This document shows positions 60,838-64,000 of a DNA stretch of 64,000 bases, in pieces (within the stretch, counting starts at the first letter, position 1; each line of letters opens with the position of its first letter). The notes beneath the pieces are model-generated. The model saw only the letters and a program-made list of their open reading frames with translations, searched no databases and was not told the origin of the DNA. The DNA is from Salegentibacter mishustinae. GTDB lineage: Bacteria; Bacteroidota; Bacteroidia; Flavobacteriales; Flavobacteriaceae. The stretch is taken from the NCBI RefSeq assembly GCF_002900095.1, contig NZ_LLKN01000002.1:1550001-1614000 (forward strand). Reading direction: 5' to 3'. The translations under genes were made by a program, and so were the position numbers.

Positions 60838-62388
60838 ATGAATAAGATAAAAATACTTTGGGTAGATGATGAAATAGATTTACTAAAACCACATATTTTG
60901 TTTCTGGAATCTAAAGATTATGAAGTTGTCACCAGTCAAAGTGGAACCGAAGCTTTAGAACAGATTGAAGAAGAAAGTTTTGATATAGTTTTTCTTGATG
61001 AAAATATGCCCGGGCTTACTGGCCTGGAAACTCTTGCCGAGATAAAGGAAAAAAGAGAAAATCTTCCTATTGTAATGATCACCAAAAGTGAGGAAGAATA
61101 TATTATGGAGGAAGCCATTGGTTCTAAAATAGCCGATTACCTTATAAAACCGGTAAACCCGAACCAGATTCTGCTTAGTATTAAGAAGAACCTGGATCAC
61201 TCCCGACTTATTTCTGAAAAAACAACTTCAAATTACCAGCAGGAATTCCGAAAGATCGCAATGGATCTGAGTCAGGTGAATACTTTTGAAGAATGGGCCG
61301 AACTTTATCAGAAATTAATTTACTGGGAACTTCAACTCGAAGGTTTGGAAGACAGTGGAATGTTCGAAATTTTAGAATCTCAGAAAAATGAAGCCAATAC
61401 CCAGTTTTGTAAATTTATAGACAAAAATTATCCTTCCTGGTTTGAAAAAGATGCTGATGCACCAATTATGTCTCACACTATCTTTAAGGAAAAAGTAATT
61501 CCTGAAATCACCAAAGATCAGCCTACTTTGCTTGTAGTGGTAGACAACTTAAGATACGACCAGTGGAAAGCCTTAGAACCGGTAATTTCAAATTATTACA
61601 AAAAAGAAAAGGAAGAACCTTATTACAGTATCTTACCAACAGCAACGCAATACGCTCGTAATGCGATGTTTTCTGGATTAATGCCTTCTGATATGGAAAA
61701 AAGATTTCCGCAATATTGGAAAAACGATACTGATGAAGGTGGAAAAAATAAACACGAGGCAGAATTCTTAAATGAACAACTAAGAAGACTGGGTAAAACC
61801 TTCAAACACGAATATCATAAAATCACCAGTTTAAAAGCCGGTAAGAAACTTGCCGAAAACTTTAAAACGCAAAAAGATAACGACCTTACCGTTGTAGTTT
61901 ATAATTTTGTAGACATGCTCTCCCACTCCAAGACCGAAATGGAGGTTATAAAGGAGCTGGCATCTAATGACAAGTCATATAGATCATTAACCCATAGCTG
62001 GTTTAAAAATTCCCCGTTGCTGGATATTATTCAACAGGCCAGGCAACTTGGGTTCAAATTAATTATTACCACAGATCATGGGACTATAAATGCCAAAAAT
62101 CCATCTAAAGTTATTGGAGATAAAAACACCAGTTTAAATTTAAGGTATAAAACAGGTAAAAGTCTTACTTATGAAGAAAAAGACGTTCTGGCCGCTCCAG
62201 ATCCTAAGAGTATTCATTTACCAAGCATCAACATGAGCAGCTCTTTTATATTCGCCAAAGGTGATCTTTTCTTCGCTTACCCTAATAATTACAATCATTA
62301 TGTAAGTTATTATAGAAATACCTATCAACATGGTGGAGTTTCTTTAGAAGAGATGATTATTCCATTTGTAGTTATGAATCCAAAATAG
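60838..62388 (+). CDS. porX: PorX, response regulator with PglZ domain (T9SS regulator)
   Basis: A 516-aa protein. Residues 1-120 are a CheY-like receiver with phosphoacceptor Asp54 in VFLDENMPG, the Thr in VMITKSEEEY and the Lys in YLIKPVNP. The rest is a PglZ/alkaline-phosphatase-superfamily domain with metal ligands in LLVVVDNLRYDQWKAL, a nucleophile Thr in LPTATQYARNAMFSGL, and LIITTDHGTI. This is PorX, partner of the PorY kinase, controlling type IX secretion genes via SigP; the PglZ domain is reported to be a phosphodiesterase. PorY is not in this window. Confidence 0.95.
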   Translation: MNKIKILWVDDEIDLLKPHILFLESKDYEVVTSQSGTEALEQIEEESFDIVFLDENMPGLTGLETLAEIKEKRENLPIVMITKSEEEYIMEEAIGSKIADYLIKPVNPNQILLSIKKNLDHSRLISEKTTSNYQQEFRKIAMDLSQVNTFEEWAELYQKLIYWELQLEGLEDSGMFEILESQKNEANTQFCKFIDKNYPSWFEKDADAPIMSHTIFKEKVIPEITKDQPTLLVVVDNLRYDQWKALEPVISNYYKKEKEEPYYSILPTATQYARNAMFSGLMPSDMEKRFPQYWKNDTDEGGKNKHEAEFLNEQLRRLGKTFKHEYHKITSLKAGKKLAENFKTQKDNDLTVVVYNFVDMLSHSKTEMEVIKELASNDKSYRSLTHSWFKNSPLLDIIQQARQLGFKLIITTDHGTINAKNPSKVIGDKNTSLNLRYKTGKSLTYEEKDVLAAPDPKSIHLPSINMSSSFIFAKGDLFFAYPNNYNHYVSYYRNTYQHGGVSLEEMIIPFVVMNPK

Positions 62389-62439
62389 GGGATTAATCCC
62401 TGATTTCTAGCAAAATATAGGGCATATTAATTTATTCCC

Positions 62440-62447
62440 TATCTTTG
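62440..62447 (+). promoter_or_regulatory. Candidate -7 box TATCTTTG for tsaE
   Basis: TATCTTTG fits TAnnTTTG and lies 24 nt before the ATG at 62472. An in-frame start at 62445 would overlap this box, which argues for the later start. Confidence 0.45.
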
Positions 62448-62471
62448 TTATGCCAAAAATCTATTTTATTA

Positions 62472-62876
62472 ATGTCTATTACCTACAATTTAGCCCAAAT
62501 TGATGAAGCTGTTGATTATATATTAAAGCATACAAAAAGTAAGGTCTTACTTTTTTATGGTGAAATGGGTGCCGGTAAAACCACCCTTATTAAATCTCTG
62601 GCTAAAGCTTTAAAAAGCGAAGATAAAGTGGCCAGTCCCACTTTTTCGTTAGTAAACGAATATCACACCCCCCACGAAAATATTTATCATTTCGATTTCT
62701 ATAGGCTCGAAGACGAAAATGAAGCATTAGATATAGGTATTGAAGAATATTTAAACTCCAATAATTGGATTTTTATTGAATGGCCACAAAATGTTAGCAG
62801 TTTTCTTGAAAAAGAATTCCAAAAAGTGGATATATCTGTAAAAGATGAAAAAACGAGAGTGTTAAATTTATGTTAA
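62472..62876 (+). CDS. tsaE: tRNA t6A synthesis ATPase TsaE
   Basis: A 134-aa P-loop ATPase of TsaE length. Walker A is GEMGAGKTT at residues 30-38; SPTFSLVNEYHTPHENIYHFD and WIFIEWPQNVSSFL are family signatures. It works with TsaB, TsaC and TsaD to make threonylcarbamoyl-adenosine on ANN-decoding tRNAs. I chose ATG 62472, because an upstream in-frame start would lie in the promoter. The gap downstream has no gene until the small exported peptide. Confidence 0.94.
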   Translation: MSITYNLAQIDEAVDYILKHTKSKVLLFYGEMGAGKTTLIKSLAKALKSEDKVASPTFSLVNEYHTPHENIYHFDFYRLEDENEALDIGIEEYLNSNNWIFIEWPQNVSSFLEKEFQKVDISVKDEKTRVLNLC

Positions 62877-63106
62877 TTAAATATGAATGTTTTCTTAAAG
62901 CGATTAAAATTATGGTGTTAGCAACAAGTTGCGATTACATTATAGTTGAAAATTAAAATTAGGACAAAAACAAAATTATTGACCATTATAGATATTTATT
63001 TTTTATTAGTATAAAATATTTTTTCTTGAAATATCCTGATTTTTTTGCTTAAAAAAGGGCGCAAAAGTACGATTAATGTATTAATTTTTAGTGTTTTATA
63101 ATTTCC

Positions 63107-63114
63107 TAGGTTTG
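63107..63114 (+). promoter_or_regulatory. Candidate -7 box TAGGTTTG for the small exported peptide
   Basis: TAGGTTTG fits TAnnTTTG and lies 43 nt before the ATG at 63158. No TTG lies at the normal -33 spacing. Confidence 0.45.
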
Positions 63115-63157
63115 CTTCAGTAAACAAAACGAAATAACAATATAAAACCTCAATATT

Positions 63158-63304
63158 ATGAAACTTAAAGCAATACTTTTTACAGCAGCAATCTTTGGAG
63201 CAAGTTTTTTTGTAACTTCATCTTCTGATAACGATACCAACAATGACCAAATCAAAGAACAAGCTGTCGACAGATCAAAGATCAAAGTTCCTGCTGCTGG
63301 GTAG
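63158..63304 (+). CDS. Small exported peptide (48 aa)
   Basis: A 48-codon frame starting MKLKAILFTAAIFGASFF, a convincing signal peptide or membrane helix with basic N-region, then a hydrophilic tail (SSSDNDTNNDQ) ending in AVDRSKIKVPAAG. It has a promoter box upstream. I know no characterised family. Its last 62 bases overlap, in another frame, the start of the next gene, so it may be a coupled upstream peptide. A purely fortuitous frame is less likely given the signal peptide. Confidence 0.65.
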   Translation: MKLKAILFTAAIFGASFFVTSSSDNDTNNDQIKEQAVDRSKIKVPAAG

Positions 63305-63836
63305 TATAATTGCAGTTACTATAGCATTTTCACCATATTTATTCTATTTATATGAGATTTTCCCAAATGGACCCATTTGGGAAACTTCTTTTTTTACATA
63401 CGAAAGCAAATATTATGAAGATGTACTAACTGCGGCTTGGACTTATCTAGGAAAAATAGTTCCTCTTCTTTTACTCTTTATTTGGTTTTTCACTTGCAAA
63501 CATTGGTGGTACCACGCTATATTGGTGCCTATATCTATGTATACCTATCAATTAGTAGTTATTTTTTATGAAGATGCATACTTACAGGTAAATCCCATGG
63601 ATACTAACCAGCTGGTTTATCTTGCTCCATTCTTCATTGTAGTACTTTCAATTGTATATTTAATTCGTGTAAAGATCTTCGATAGAATTTACGGCATAGA
63701 TCTTAGTGAGATCGATGAAACTGATGTCTCTGTCTTTTCTCCTATTTCTGAATCCGATCGTCGTGAAGTAAAATCTTTTCAGGAGGAAGAACAATATTGG
63801 GAACCGGCCCAGGAAGATTACTATACGCAACTTTAA
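63243..63836 (+). CDS. Conserved hypothetical membrane protein
   Basis: A 197-aa protein with four membrane helices (about 16-38, 68-88, 92-112 and 125-145) and an acidic, Tyr-rich C-terminal tail (EEEQYWEPAQEDYYTQL). No known domain is recognised, though I recall similar proteins near ald in flavobacteria. The ATG at 63243 is the only usual start; the next ATG is after the second helix. This start lies 62 bases inside the small exported peptide gene, in a different frame, which is unusual for bacteria. Confidence 0.72.
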   Translation: MTKSKNKLSTDQRSKFLLLGSIIAVTIAFSPYLFYLYEIFPNGPIWETSFFTYESKYYEDVLTAAWTYLGKIVPLLLLFIWFFTCKHWWYHAILVPISMYTYQLVVIFYEDAYLQVNPMDTNQLVYLAPFFIVVLSIVYLIRVKIFDRIYGIDLSEIDETDVSVFSPISESDRREVKSFQEEEQYWEPAQEDYYTQL

Positions 63837-63895
63837 TTAATGCTATTTTTAAAAATAGTCGTAATTTCCATATTCTAAAGTTTTAGCAGTTAACT

Positions 63896-64000
63896 ATGGG
63901 CAAACAGGTCTCGCCTTTTACCAAAGAACAATTAATCCCGCAGGAAGAAACCCTCGAAATCTATAAAAACAAGGGACAGTTATTTATTGGAGTTCCCAAA
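63896..64000 (+). CDS. ald: Alanine dehydrogenase, N-terminus only
   Basis: The first 35 codons, cut by the right edge. MGKQVSPFTKEQLIPQEETL, then KGQLFIGVPK, match the N-terminal extension of Bacteroidota alanine dehydrogenase as I know it, followed by the usual start of the catalytic domain. The enzyme converts alanine to pyruvate and ammonia with NAD+. The cofactor and catalytic sites lie beyond the window. Confidence 0.8.
   Translation, partial: MGKQVSPFTKEQLIPQEETLEIYKNKGQLFIGVPK

Noticed and set aside
62389-62404. Possible porX terminator GGGGATTAATCCC
   Set aside because: The stem is short, the palindrome has no T run after it, and it may be chance.
62445-62471. Longer tsaE start
   Set aside because: It would overlap the TATCTTTG promoter box; MSITYNL is the usual kind of TsaE beginning.
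63005-63106. AT-rich stretch after tsaE as a possible RNA gene
   Set aside because: No cloverleaf or strong stem is visible; it reads as ordinary promoter-region sequence.
1-64000. tRNA, rRNA, CRISPR array, prophage or integrase
   Set aside because: All gaps were read; none has a tRNA-like arm pattern, rRNA sequence, regular repeat-spacer units or phage genes. The only mobile element is the IS200-type insertion.

Overview
The window looks like a piece of chromosome from a marine or halophilic member of the Flavobacteriaceae (Bacteroidota), of the Salegentibacter/Gramella/Zunongwangia type. The reasons are the AT-rich sequence, -7 promoter boxes of the form TAnnTTTG with few Shine-Dalgarno sites, a fused lpxC-fabZ gene, two lpxD paralogues, a fused ccoNO, a one-haem ccoP, PorX (the type IX secretion regulator) and a Bacteroidota-type alanine dehydrogenase start. 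The genus cannot be fixed from the sequence alone. I saw no rRNA, tRNA or CRISPR array.

Layout. 1-5.4 kb: the 5' part of a secreted protein running off the left edge, a small conserved protein, a FUSC/YccS membrane protein, an MDR oxidoreductase and an SDR. 5.6-8.1 kb: an arsenic operon (arsR, ACR3 pump, ArsO-type flavoprotein) with no arsC. 8.3-15.7 kb: SDR, VTT-domain and DUF1206 membrane proteins, a 50-aa YqaE/Pmp3 gene, galE, DUF3817, an MscS channel and an EEP-family hydrolase. 15.9-19.8 kb: a three-gene operon of a QEGLA/HExxxH metallopeptidase, an ATP-grasp ligase and an aspartoacylase-like hydrolase. This is the most intriguing locus, because it resembles a write-and-erase system for amino-acid or peptide tails. 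19.9-23.7 kb: lactonase, CorA, NhaA.

23.7-34.1 kb holds a complete cbb3 oxidase locus (ccoI, ccoS, ccoNO, ccoQ, ccoP, ccoG, fixH-like, a SafE-like protein and a 44-aa membrane protein), facing hemN across a shared terminator. 34.4-40.1 kb: AI-2E-type permease, DUF1853, a cation diffusion facilitator, a bacterial eRF1-like protein, an IS200/IS605 insertion and a NYN-domain protein.

40.2-47.9 kb is a full minus-strand histidine operon, hisG-D-C-B-H-A-F-IE. It is preceded by a promoter, an 18-codon leader peptide with four consecutive His codons and a rho-independent terminator, which together form a His attenuator. From hisD onward every intercistronic gap carries a palindrome, each of a different sequence. 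48.0-55.5 kb: serine hydrolase, prohibitin-like protein, VWA membrane protein, fabG, sucD, an NTF2-like protein and a second lpxD. 55.6-59.4 kb: efp, lpxA, lpxC-fabZ and lpxD, an operon for lipid A synthesis. 59.4-64 kb: HD hydrolase, porX, tsaE, a small exported peptide overlapping a membrane protein gene, and the start of ald.

Two families of dispersed extragenic repeats run through the window. One has three copies of exactly 77 bp with GTC/GAC ends (GTCA/TGAC in two of them). The other ends in or near the palindrome CTCGATTATCGAG. Both sit in gaps between genes, often inside operons.
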